6,001 nt of DNA, from NCBI GenBank assembly GCA_021820645.1, contig JAKADJ010000156.1, forward strand, positions 1-6,001. Reading direction: 5' to 3'. Shown piece by piece: positions 1-6,001 of the stretch (the first letter of the stretch is position 1; the number at the start of each line of letters is the position of its first letter). Source of the DNA: Bacillota bacterium. GTDB lineage: Bacteria; Bacillota_E; Sulfobacillia; Sulfobacillales; Sulfobacillaceae. Position numbers and translations under genes: made by a program. The notes beneath the pieces were generated by a model that saw nothing but the letters and a program-made list of their open reading frames with translations, did not search any database and was not told where the DNA came from.

Positions 1-1
1 C

Positions 2-7
2 TATAAT
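2..7 (+). promoter_or_regulatory. possible promoter -10 box
   Basis: A perfect TATAAT hexamer sits at the left edge of the window, about 48 bases before the first possible GH31 start codon. Transcription would then begin near positions 13-15 and leave a leader of about 40 bases. The -35 element would lie outside the window, so the promoter cannot be confirmed. Position and strand fit a promoter for the three-gene sugar operon. Confidence 0.35.
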
Positions 8-18
8 CGCATTTAATT

Positions 19-37
19 GGGGTGGCTTACGCACCCC
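19..37 (+). promoter_or_regulatory. small hairpin in the leader of the GH31 gene
   Basis: GGGGTG at 19-24 pairs perfectly with CACCCC at 32-37 around a 7-base loop. A run of seven G (38-44), which is the only candidate ribosome binding site for the GH31 gene, follows immediately. The CCCC arm could in principle pair with either G tract, so the hairpin could affect access to the ribosome binding site. No U run follows, so it is not a normal intrinsic terminator. The structure is seen by eye; any regulatory role is inference. Confidence 0.3.
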
Positions 38-50
38 GGGGGGGTCGATA

Positions 51-71
51 ATGATTGCCCAATTTGAGTGA
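51..71 (+). other. six-codon leader frame overlapping the GH31 start
   Basis: An ATG at 51 lies 6 bases after the G run at 38-44, a better spacing than either TTG start available to the GH31 gene. It reads only MIAQFE before a TGA at 69-71, in a different frame from GH31, and spans both candidate GH31 starts (TTG at 55 and TTG at 64). It could be a tiny upstream frame that couples initiation. It could also mark a one-base difference or sequencing error that has detached the natural ATG from the gene. Confidence 0.25.
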
Positions 72-2430
72 CACCCGGATTCGGCTCCAATCCGACCCGT
101 GGCGCCTCGTGGTGAGATCGCATGACTCCGCACGTGATCTCCTGGTGCTGCCCTTAGCGCTCCTCGGAATAGCTCCTTCGGGTCCGGTCAGCATCACCCA
201 TCGCATTGCCTGGGACTTTATTAAAGAAACCGCCCAAACAAGAGCCCGGATCATCCCGCCGTTGGAGCCCGACGATGACGTCATGGAACTATCTTTTGCC
301 ACCACCGATCCCGATACCCGCGTCCGGGTCGAGGTAACGGACCCCGAGCCTTGGCATCTTTGTATGCGAATTTCAACCAATAATCCCCGGATGAACCGGA
401 TTGATGTGGGCTTTCTGACCGAGCCTACAGAACAATGGCTCGGCTTTGGCGAACATGGCCACCCGATCCGCCCGCCGGCCTCTTTCGATTCCTGGGTGGA
501 GGAAGGCCCAGTGGGTCTTGGCCGCTGGTCTCGTGGGCTTCAATTTACTGGGCGGGTACCCTTCCCCAAGGGTCCCTATCCCTCGTATGCCAGCTTACCG
601 CTCTGGCTCTCGTCAAGAGGCTATAGTGCGTGGTTCGATAATCGGGAGCTGCTACGCTGGACCATAAAGAGTCGCCAGCGTCGGGTGACGGCATGGTCGA
701 CAACGCTCGAGCTCCATGTGGTGGTCGGGCCCACCCCACTAGACATTCTTGCCCGCCAGTTTCAGATTTTAGGCAACCCGCCGCCCCCCCCGGCATGGGT
801 GTTCGGGCCGTGGAACGACAGCGTCCGTGGCCTGAAGCCAGCCACCGCATTGGTTGAATTCCTACGCTCGCATCGCATTCCCTCCAGCGCCCTTTGGATC
901 GAGGATTGGATGGGCTCTTGGGAAGACGCCAAACGCTTTTGGATGCGTCCTTTGTCCCACACGATAGATTCGTCGCTTTACCCAGATCTGCCCAATTTTT
1001 CAAAGCGACTACATCGGACAGGATTCCGATTGCTCGGTTATTTCTGCCCGGAGATCACCGAGGGTAGCGCGCTCTACCAAGACGCTCTCGAAAAAGACCT
1101 ATTAGTAAAGATGTCAAACGGCAGCCCCGCTCGCATTGATGTGCTGGGGATCCATCACGGGGAGCTCGACTTGACCCACCCCAAAGCTTCCGCATGGTTT
1201 GCGGAACGTTGTTTAGCACCTGCTCTGGATTTTGGGTTTGACGGGTGGATGGCCGATTTCGGTGAGTACCTGCCGCCTGAGGCGCAACTATCCGATGGTA
1301 GTAGCGGCTGGTCACGCCACAATGAATGGCCCCTCTTGTGGCAACAACTGCACCGTGATTTTTGGGATAAGGCGCGTCAGGATGGCGATTATACGTTCTT
1401 CGTGCGCTCAGCCAGCCTCGGTAGCCATACCGTAGCCCCGGTCATGTGGGGAGGTGACTCGGATACCGACTTCGAGCGCGCGGATGGGCTTCCCACTGTC
1501 ATTCCCCAGGTGCTCTCGGCCCAATTAGCGGGATTTTTCTACTGGTCGACGGACATTGCCGGCTACATGACGTTTGGACTGACCCAGCCCTCGACAAAAG
1601 ATCTTTTTTGCCGTTGGACTCAAGTCGGGGCTTTGCTTCCCGTGATGCGCACCCATCACGGGACCGCACGACCTCGGAATTGGAACCTTCAACGTGACGA
1701 GGAAACCACCACGATTTACACCCGCTACGCCCGACTGCACACGGCGCTTTATCCTTTTTGGCATCATCTGGCGCACCAGAGCGGCCAACCATTAATTCGG
1801 GCCCTGGCCCTCGAGTTCCCGAACGATCTCGTAACCTGGAGCTTGGACCAGGAATTCCTGATTGGCCCCTCAATCTTAGTGGCGGCCGTGGTGACAAGGA
1901 AGAGCCGACAGCATCGCGTCTATATCCCGGCCGGCTCTTGGCGCTATTGGTGGAGTACTCAGATCGATGTGGGCCCCACGTGGATCCAACTAGACGTGCC
2001 ACTCGACAAGATTCCAATTTGGATTCGCGAGGGCTATGCCTTACCGCTTTTGGAAGGCTCTAGTGTAACCGACCGACCCGAGGGGATTGTGGACAGTCTG
2101 GCCGCCATCACGGAGGGGCCCGGGGTGGATCTGACCCAAGCGTTGATGGCCATCACATTGTATGGTTGGGGACCTCTCGGCCACGCCCAAACCCTAAAGC
2201 TTCCCGGAGGTGGGACTCTTACCGTAGACCGAGGACCCGCTCCAAGTCAAACGCCGCAAGCCTGGGGAACACCACAACATCATGACCATCTTCCCCAATG
2301 TTTCCCCGATGGTGTTAAACTGGTCATGGAACCTGGGATGAGCTTTTTAGTCAATACGGCCCACGGCGATGTGCGTGTGGCCGTGAGTTCTGATAGCCCC
2401 ACCCGGAGTTATATCATCCGTTGGCAGTAA
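55..2430 (+). CDS. GH31 glycosidase, sulfoquinovosidase (YihQ)-like
   Basis: Retaining alpha-glycosidase of family GH31, 791 residues, with no signal peptide, so probably cytoplasmic. Layout: N-terminal beta-sandwich (to about 240), a proline-rich hinge NPPPPPAW (241-248), the catalytic (beta/alpha)8 barrel (about 248-580), a proximal beta domain (to about 665) and an extra C-terminal region (about 669-791). The nucleophile is D401 in GWMADFGEYLP and the acid/base is D468 in MWGGD. These match D405 and D472 of E. coli YihQ, as recalled, with identical spacing. HNEWPLLW (422-429), STDIAGY (498-504) and MRTHHG (531-536) also follow the sulfoquinovosidase branch rather than YicI-type alpha-xylosidases. 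Sulfonate-fingerprint candidates are R258, E283, R294, W296 and Y504. The start is uncertain: a TGA directly precedes TTG 55, and TTG 64 is an alternative. A GPH transporter gene follows 11 bases later. The family is secure; the substrate is inferred and could be another alpha-glycoside. Confidence 0.93.
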   Translation: MPNLSDTRIRLQSDPWRLVVRSHDSARDLLVLPLALLGIAPSGPVSITHRIAWDFIKETAQTRARIIPPLEPDDDVMELSFATTDPDTRVRVEVTDPEPWHLCMRISTNNPRMNRIDVGFLTEPTEQWLGFGEHGHPIRPPASFDSWVEEGPVGLGRWSRGLQFTGRVPFPKGPYPSYASLPLWLSSRGYSAWFDNRELLRWTIKSRQRRVTAWSTTLELHVVVGPTPLDILARQFQILGNPPPPPAWVFGPWNDSVRGLKPATALVEFLRSHRIPSSALWIEDWMGSWEDAKRFWMRPLSHTIDSSLYPDLPNFSKRLHRTGFRLLGYFCPEITEGSALYQDALEKDLLVKMSNGSPARIDVLGIHHGELDLTHPKASAWFAERCLAPALDFGFDGWMADFGEYLPPEAQLSDGSSGWSRHNEWPLLWQQLHRDFWDKARQDGDYTFFVRSASLGSHTVAPVMWGGDSDTDFERADGLPTVIPQVLSAQLAGFFYWSTDIAGYMTFGLTQPSTKDLFCRWTQVGALLPVMRTHHGTARPRNWNLQRDEETTTIYTRYARLHTALYPFWHHLAHQSGQPLIRALALEFPNDLVTWSLDQEFLIGPSILVAAVVTRKSRQHRVYIPAGSWRYWWSTQIDVGPTWIQLDVPLDKIPIWIREGYALPLLEGSSVTDRPEGIVDSLAAITEGPGVDLTQALMAITLYGWGPLGHAQTLKLPGGGTLTVDRGPAPSQTPQAWGTPQHHDHLPQCFPDGVKLVMEPGMSFLVNTAHGDVRVAVSSDSPTRSYIIRWQ

Positions 2431-2434
2431 GGAG
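2429..2434 (+). promoter_or_regulatory. ribosome binding site of the GPH transporter
   Basis: AAGGAG overlaps the TAA stop of the GH31 gene and lies 7 bases before ATG 2442. This fixes the transporter start at 2442 rather than at the in-frame TTG at 2421, and it indicates close translational linkage of the two genes. Confidence 0.85.
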
Positions 2435-2441
2435 CTCCCGT

Positions 2442-3749
2442 ATGAGGACAAGAACGCCCCACCCCCATTGGTACGCATTAGGGAACCTAGGATCCAATAT
2501 TTTTAGCCAAGCCTTTGCCACGTTCGCATTGTTCTTTTACATCGACCATTTACGGGGACCCATTGGAGCCATTACCGTGGTAATGGCCATCCAGAGCGTC
2601 TGGCATGCGGTCTTAAACCCCGTAATTGGGCAATTATCCGACAGAACGCGGTCGCGTCGCGGCCGCCGAATTCCCTATATTGCGGGACTGGCCATCCCAC
2701 TGGGGGTGGTTTTTGCACTGCTTTGGCACCCACTGGTGGGGCGTTCCAACCTTGCGCTCTATTTCCTGGTGTTAGTGGTCCTCTTTGACACCCTATACTT
2801 AGCGGTGGTACTAAACTGGACTAGCCTTTTCCCTGAAATGTTCCGGACCATCGCCGAGCGATCTCGGGCTCAGTCCTCCCGACAAGCGATTGGCATCGTG
2901 GCGCTCATGATAGGAGTGGCGCTCCCGCCAATTATTTACGGCCACTGGGGATGGACCATGATGGGTATCTTATTAGCTGTTGTGGGCACCGGGGGGTTTC
3001 TATTCTCGCTTAAAGGTTCGGTCGAGGTGAAGGATAGGATCTCTGCCCCGGTACCCCACTGGCAGATTGCCGAACCCTGGCATTTATTCCGATCCGCCGT
3101 CGGGTTCCGACGATACTTGGCTACCAACTTCTTAGTGCAACTCACTCTGGGCCTTATTCCTGCCGTGTTGCCGTTTTACGCTAAGTACGTACTACATATT
3201 ACCCACGGTCTTCTGAGCCTGGTGTTGGCTAGTATCTTTGTGGTCGCTCTGGCCACCGTGGTACCGTGGACGCGTTGGATGCGCCATCAAGGTACGCACC
3301 GGGCCATTTTGTGGGCCATTGGGTTCCTCGCGGTGGGTGTGATGCCATTTATTTGGGCGAAGAACCTGACCTGGGTGCTAGCCGCTACCGTGATTATTGG
3401 AATCGGATTGGCAGGGTTTTTGTCCCTGGCCGATGTTTTGCTGGCCGAGGTCATCGATCTCGATGCTGCCCAGGGTCAAGTACGTCGAGAGGGTCTCTTT
3501 TACGGCATTAATGGATTTGTGTTGCGGCTAGGCGTCTCAATTCAAGCCTTGCTGTTATATCTGGTGCTACACTACTCCGGCTACCAGGCCAACAGCCGTG
3601 GGATTGCCAAGCCGTTAGTCTCGCTCGGATTTAGGGTCCTGGTCGGTGTCATTCCCTTGCTCTTATTGATAGCAGCCTGGTGGATTATCCGTTACTTTGA
3701 CGTGCCGGAGAGTCCCGCCGTTCGAGAAGAGAGTACAGAACCGGCATGA
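2442..3749 (+). CDS. GPH-family sugar transporter (MFS fold)
   Basis: Integral membrane transporter of 435 residues with about twelve hydrophobic segments, the usual length for the glycoside-pentoside-hexuronide:cation symporter family (MelB, and the putative sulfoquinovose carriers YihO/YihP). Family marks seen: the loop 2-3 motif SDRTRSRRGRR (66-76), SLFPEM (128-133) followed by ERSR (139-142), and the late motif LLAEVIDLD through RREGLFYGINGF (333-359). It starts at ATG 2442, set by a strong AAGGAG site, 11 bases after the GH31 stop. The pairing suggests uptake of the glycoside that the GH31 enzyme cleaves. An ungapped comparison with remembered MelB shows N19, H55 and N59 where MelB has Asp 19, 55 and 59, so the Na+-type cation site seems absent. 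The stop overlaps the ATG of a small frame as ATGA. The substrate cannot be read from sequence. Confidence 0.9.
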   Translation: MRTRTPHPHWYALGNLGSNIFSQAFATFALFFYIDHLRGPIGAITVVMAIQSVWHAVLNPVIGQLSDRTRSRRGRRIPYIAGLAIPLGVVFALLWHPLVGRSNLALYFLVLVVLFDTLYLAVVLNWTSLFPEMFRTIAERSRAQSSRQAIGIVALMIGVALPPIIYGHWGWTMMGILLAVVGTGGFLFSLKGSVEVKDRISAPVPHWQIAEPWHLFRSAVGFRRYLATNFLVQLTLGLIPAVLPFYAKYVLHITHGLLSLVLASIFVVALATVVPWTRWMRHQGTHRAILWAIGFLAVGVMPFIWAKNLTWVLAATVIIGIGLAGFLSLADVLLAEVIDLDAAQGQVRREGLFYGINGFVLRLGVSIQALLLYLVLHYSGYQANSRGIAKPLVSLGFRVLVGVIPLLLLIAAWWIIRYFDVPESPAVREESTEPA

Positions 3750-3826
3750 AGCCGACCGCCCCACCCTCACAAGATTTCCGCCACCCGGTACCAGACAAAC
3801 TTAACAACAAGGAGTTGCAACAATGA
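3746..3826 (+). CDS. possible 26-residue linker peptide between two genes
   Basis: A small frame begins MKPTAPPSQDF and fills the whole gap between the transporter and the SDR. Its ATG overlaps the transporter stop (ATGA, 3746-3749) and its TGA overlaps the SDR start (ATGA, 3823-3826). It is hydrophilic, has no recognisable domain or membrane segment, and lacks a strong ribosome binding site of its own, so it would depend on coupling to the transporter. The double overlap could carry ribosomes to the SDR, but the SDR has its own AAGGAG site within this frame. A frame this short could also be open by chance. Confidence 0.25.
   Translation: MKPTAPPSQDFRHPVPDKLNNKELQQ
3809..3814 (+). promoter_or_regulatory. 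ribosome binding site of the SDR gene
   Basis: AAGGAG lies 8 bases before ATG 3823, at good spacing. It supports this start for the SDR and independent initiation even though the genes are probably cotranscribed. Confidence 0.85.
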
Positions 3827-4827
3827 GCGGTACACTTATCATCGGCGGCACCAGATTTATGGGATACCTCGTGGTCTCGAACCTATTGGCGGCAGGAGAA
3901 CAGGTAACCATCCTCAATCGGGGAAAGCACCCGGATCCGTTCGGCGAGCGCGTCGAGCGGTTGCACGCGGATCGCACCACTCCTAATTTCGGCAGAATCT
4001 TAATGGGCCGTGATTTTGATGCGGTCGTCGATTTTAGTGCTTACAACGCCCGCGATGCAAAGAGCGCGATCGACGCCCTAAAGAATCGCACCGGTCACTA
4101 CATCTTCATTAGTTCAGGCGCCGTATACATGGTGCAAGAAGGCGCTGCATTACCCTGTACGAGTCCTTGGAGTGAGTCCCAATTCACCGGGAGGTTGTCG
4201 CAGCGGCCCACGACGCCGGACGATCTGGCCAACTGGGAGTATGGCGCCGGTAAGCACAATGCCGAGACCATTTTAGCTCAAGCTTGGCATGAAACCCGGT
4301 TCCCTGTCACGTGCCTTAGACTACCCATCGTGAACGGGATCCGAGATCCCGAGCGCCGACTCGAAAGTTATCTTTGGAGGATCGCCGATGGGGGCCCCGT
4401 GCTATTGCCGAATGGTGGCACCAACCCGATCCGCCATGTCTATTGCGAGGATGTGGCCCAAGCCATCGTGGGACTTCGCGGACAGCGCCACGCGTTGGGG
4501 GAAGCCTTTAACCTTTCTCAAGATGAAGAGCTTACCGTCGCCGAGATGGTGAAAATTTTAGCCGATCTTCTCGGCACCCCACACCGCTTGCAACCGATTA
4601 CGGCAGCTCAGTTGGTACAGGCGGGGTTGTCATCCCGAAACGTTTCGCCGTTTAGCGGCAAATGGTCCTCCCGCCTGGATCCCACCCGCGCTCAAACTGC
4701 CCTGGGATTTCGGCACCAACCGTTGGTGCGATATCTGAAGGCGATGGTTACTACCTGGTTAAGTAACCCGCCTGTCACCCCGCCTACCGGCTACCTTCAG
4801 CGCCAACAGGAACTTTCCCTGACATAG
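3823..4827 (+). CDS. NAD(P)-dependent epimerase/dehydratase-type SDR
   Basis: Soluble oxidoreductase of 334 residues with an N-terminal Rossmann fold of the extended/atypical short-chain dehydrogenase class. The dinucleotide loop is IIGGTRFMG (6-14), followed by TILNRG (29-34) after the second strand and HADR (48-51) near the adenine site. FISSGAVY (95-102) supplies the catalytic serine region, and Y140-x-x-x-K144 (YGAGK) is the catalytic pair. LRLPIVNG (166-173) and HVYCEDVAQAI (205-215) are typical of the epimerase/dehydratase substrate half. The GGTRFMG loop resembles the nucleotide-sugar-epimerase-like group annotated only as NAD-dependent epimerase/dehydratase, not classical GalE. It is the last gene of the + strand group, 73 bases after the transporter. 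It could oxidise or epimerise the imported sugar, but the sequence does not show its substrate. Confidence 0.88.
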   Translation: MSGTLIIGGTRFMGYLVVSNLLAAGEQVTILNRGKHPDPFGERVERLHADRTTPNFGRILMGRDFDAVVDFSAYNARDAKSAIDALKNRTGHYIFISSGAVYMVQEGAALPCTSPWSESQFTGRLSQRPTTPDDLANWEYGAGKHNAETILAQAWHETRFPVTCLRLPIVNGIRDPERRLESYLWRIADGGPVLLPNGGTNPIRHVYCEDVAQAIVGLRGQRHALGEAFNLSQDEELTVAEMVKILADLLGTPHRLQPITAAQLVQAGLSSRNVSPFSGKWSSRLDPTRAQTALGFRHQPLVRYLKAMVTTWLSNPPVTPPTGYLQRQQELSLT

Positions 4828-4840
4828 GCGAGGTCCACAC

Positions 4841-4857
4841 GCCACAGAAGCTGCGGC
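4841..4857 (-). terminator. weak hairpin between convergent genes
   Basis: GCCACAG (4841-4847) and CTGCGGC (4851-4857) form a 7-base-pair stem with a 3-base loop. The single mismatch becomes a G-U pair in RNA read from the - strand, so the hairpin is better on that strand, about 35 bases after the Nudix stop. Neither side has a U run, so it is at best a poor intrinsic terminator. Nothing else is recognisable in the 64-base gap. Confidence 0.2.
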
Positions 4858-4891
4858 TAGACAGGACCAATCCGAACCACAGCGACAGAGA

Positions 4892-5638
4892 CTAGGCCCC
4901 CGTATCCGTATCCACCACCATGCGGGATAAGACGCCGTCCAAATAGTCGACCCGGGACCGCCCATCCTCGGTGACAAACCGCGCAACGGCGTCCCGGGTC
5001 GCCGGGAGGGACACTAGCTCTCGAAATTCCGGAGCCTCGCCTACCGATTCTAAGTCCTTCACGAACCGGGCATAGTTCCTGTTTAACGTTGCCAGATCTG
5101 ATGCCAAGCGTGCTTCGTACACGACCACCACAAAGTGATAAGGTCCACCCGTCTTGAGCCAACGGGGTATCAGCTCCGCGGTGTTCACCCCAGTCTCTTC
5201 ATAGAGTTCTCGCATCACGCTGCCTGGCAAGTCCACCTGGTGGTTCTCAATGTCTTTATCCGAGATGCCGCCACCGATGCCTTGTAGTCGGCCGGCATAC
5301 GTGGTCTCGGGCCCCATTTCGCCAAATACCAGATGATTATCCCGGGTCCTCAAGATCGCGGCACCATACAGAACTTGGCAGGCAACTTGCGGGTCGATAA
5401 GCCCCTTGACGGTTGCTAAGTAATGCGCATAATCGGTGCGGGCCAACCCAAATTCGATGCGGTCGACACTCTGCCTGATTTCTGCGATCGTAAACACCTC
5501 CCCGCGAAACCAGGTCGGGTGTTCCGAGAGCCCCGCTTGCCAAAGCATGTCCACCAATCGTTGTTGATCCGGTGGTAAATGAATCGGGACATCGTGAATT
5601 CGAGCGACCACTAAAGACGGTATGGCACTAAATACCAC
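4892..5638 (-). CDS. Nudix hydrolase
   Basis: Soluble protein of 248 residues with a Nudix fold in its middle and C-terminal part. The domain begins near 86 (VACQVLYGAAILRTRDNHLVFG). The Nudix box runs from GIGGG (120-124) to R143-E-L-Y-E-E-T-G150-V, with E144, E147 and E148 in the places of the metal-binding glutamates. Between E131 and R143 there are 11 residues, where the classical box has 7, so the loop is longer than usual. The family cleaves X-linked nucleoside diphosphates with Mg2+ or Mn2+; the substrate here is not evident. The N-terminal 85 residues are a separate module that I do not recognise. The GTG start at 5638 is the first usable start after an in-frame TAG, but it has no clear ribosome binding site. 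It lies 13 bases downstream of the methyltransferase stop, so translational coupling is plausible. Confidence 0.85.
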   Translation of the reverse strand: MVFSAIPSLVVARIHDVPIHLPPDQQRLVDMLWQAGLSEHPTWFRGEVFTIAEIRQSVDRIEFGLARTDYAHYLATVKGLIDPQVACQVLYGAAILRTRDNHLVFGEMGPETTYAGRLQGIGGGISDKDIENHQVDLPGSVMRELYEETGVNTAELIPRWLKTGGPYHFVVVVYEARLASDLATLNRNYARFVKDLESVGEAPEFRELVSLPATRDAVARFVTEDGRSRVDYLDGVLSRMVVDTDTGA

Positions 5639-5651
5639 AGGATTCGCCAGT

Positions 5652-6001
5652 TTAAGCCACCCCCATGACTAAAGATTCGTCAAACCACTGCCCCACGATG
5701 GCCGCATCGGTAAATCCCACAGACTTTAGGGTCTTCATGTGCCATTCACTGGGGGCTTCGGCATCCGCATCGGCTACCGCACCAAATCGCCGTGCCCGTT
5801 CGTTCATTAGGGTCCCAAGACTTGGATCTTGACTAATGGCATGCCACCATTCGACCCGGGTTTCAGTATCGGGTGCCCTGGATGCCTTAACACGCCAGGC
5901 TTTGCCCATCTCGACCGCATTAACCAGGCGGGCACCAGCCCCAAGACGCATATGACCCGAGTTGAGAAAGTAGCTGCCCGGTTTTAGTAGGGTAAGAAGG
6001 T
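5652..6001 (-). CDS. SAM-dependent methyltransferase, C-terminal part (partial)
   Basis: The frame is open to the right edge of the window, so the gene starts outside it; 115 residues are visible. The first of these read LLTLLKPGSYFLNSGHM, the L-x-PGG-type strand and turn that follows motif III in class I (Rossmann-like) SAM-dependent methyltransferases. The end, EWHMKTLKSVGFTDAAIVGQWF, is the usual L-x-x-x-GF-x-x-x-x-x-x-x-W closing element of the same fold. The SAM-binding glycine loop would lie upstream, out of view. The substrate is unknown. An ATG at 5949-5951 is inside the domain and is not a credible start. The gene precedes the Nudix gene on the same strand by 13 bases, a likely two-gene transcription unit. 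Confidence 0.75.
   Translation of the reverse strand, partial: LLTLLKPGSYFLNSGHMRLGAGARLVNAVEMGKAWRVKASRAPDTETRVEWWHAISQDPSLGTLMNERARRFGAVADADAEAPSEWHMKTLKSVGFTDAAIVGQWFDESLVMGVA

Noticed and set aside
784..791. Run of eight C inside the GH31 gene, a possible phase-variation tract
   Set aside because: It encodes part of the proline-rich hinge common in GH31 enzymes, and the frame is intact on both sides. A single tract in a metabolic gene is weak evidence for switching.
545..1003. 152-codon open frame on the - strand inside the GH31 gene
   Set aside because: Low-complexity composition, no domain and no ribosome binding site. The + strand carries conserved GH31 motifs across the same bases.
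1499..2017. 172-codon open frame on the - strand inside the GH31 gene
   Set aside because: It is Arg-, Ser- and Pro-rich with no recognisable domain and lies opposite a clearly conserved catalytic region. It is the expected shadow of a GC-rich gene.
2421..2441. Longer transporter starting at TTG 2421
   Set aside because: It would overlap the GH31 stop and ignore the strong AAGGAG at 2429-2434, which is ideally placed for ATG 2442.
3823..4827. SDR as UDP-sulfoquinovose synthase (SqdB/SQD1), which would tie in sulfolipid synthesis
   Set aside because: The protein is shorter than that family as I recall it (about 400 residues), and its dinucleotide loop GGTRFMG does not match the TGGDGYCG-type loop I remember for SqdB.
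5652..5951. A complete 99-residue gene starting at ATG 5951
   Set aside because: The frame stays open upstream to the window edge, and the upstream residues LLKPGSYFLNSG are part of the methyltransferase fold. This is a partial gene, not a small complete one.

Overview
The window looks like ordinary bacterial chromosome. It is densely coding, of moderately high GC, with short intergenic gaps. Two clear AAGGAG ribosome binding sites and the use of TTG and GTG starts suggest a Gram-positive, Bacillota-type host. A Sulfobacillus-like organism is a guess from style only. No mobile element, CRISPR array, tRNA or rRNA is visible.

Left and centre (1-4827, + strand): a probable promoter -10 box and a short leader precede three codirectional genes. 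The first is a 791-residue GH31 glycosidase that closely resembles the sulfoquinovosidase (YihQ) branch. It carries the nucleophile and acid/base aspartates and a recognisable but altered version of the sulfonate-binding fingerprint. Eleven bases later comes a GPH-family (glycoside-pentoside-hexuronide) sugar transporter of the 12-helix type. After a further 73 bases, which hold a 26-codon frame overlapping both neighbours as ATGA, comes an NAD(P)-dependent extended/atypical SDR of the epimerase/dehydratase type. The simplest reading is import of a glycoside, possibly a sulfoquinovosyl compound, followed by hydrolysis in the cytoplasm. The SDR may act on the released sugar or be an unrelated passenger. 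No sulfoglycolysis enzyme is present in the window.

Right (4892-6001, - strand): a convergent pair, separated from the first group by 64 bases. A Nudix hydrolase lies 13 bases downstream of the C-terminal end of a class I SAM-dependent methyltransferase, whose start lies outside the window. Nothing in the sequence links this pair functionally to the sugar genes.

The points of most interest are the divergent sulfoquinovosidase-like active site with its extra C-terminal domain, the transporter that has lost the acidic cation-site residues known from MelB, and the unusual translation-start arrangements at the beginning of the operon and before the SDR.
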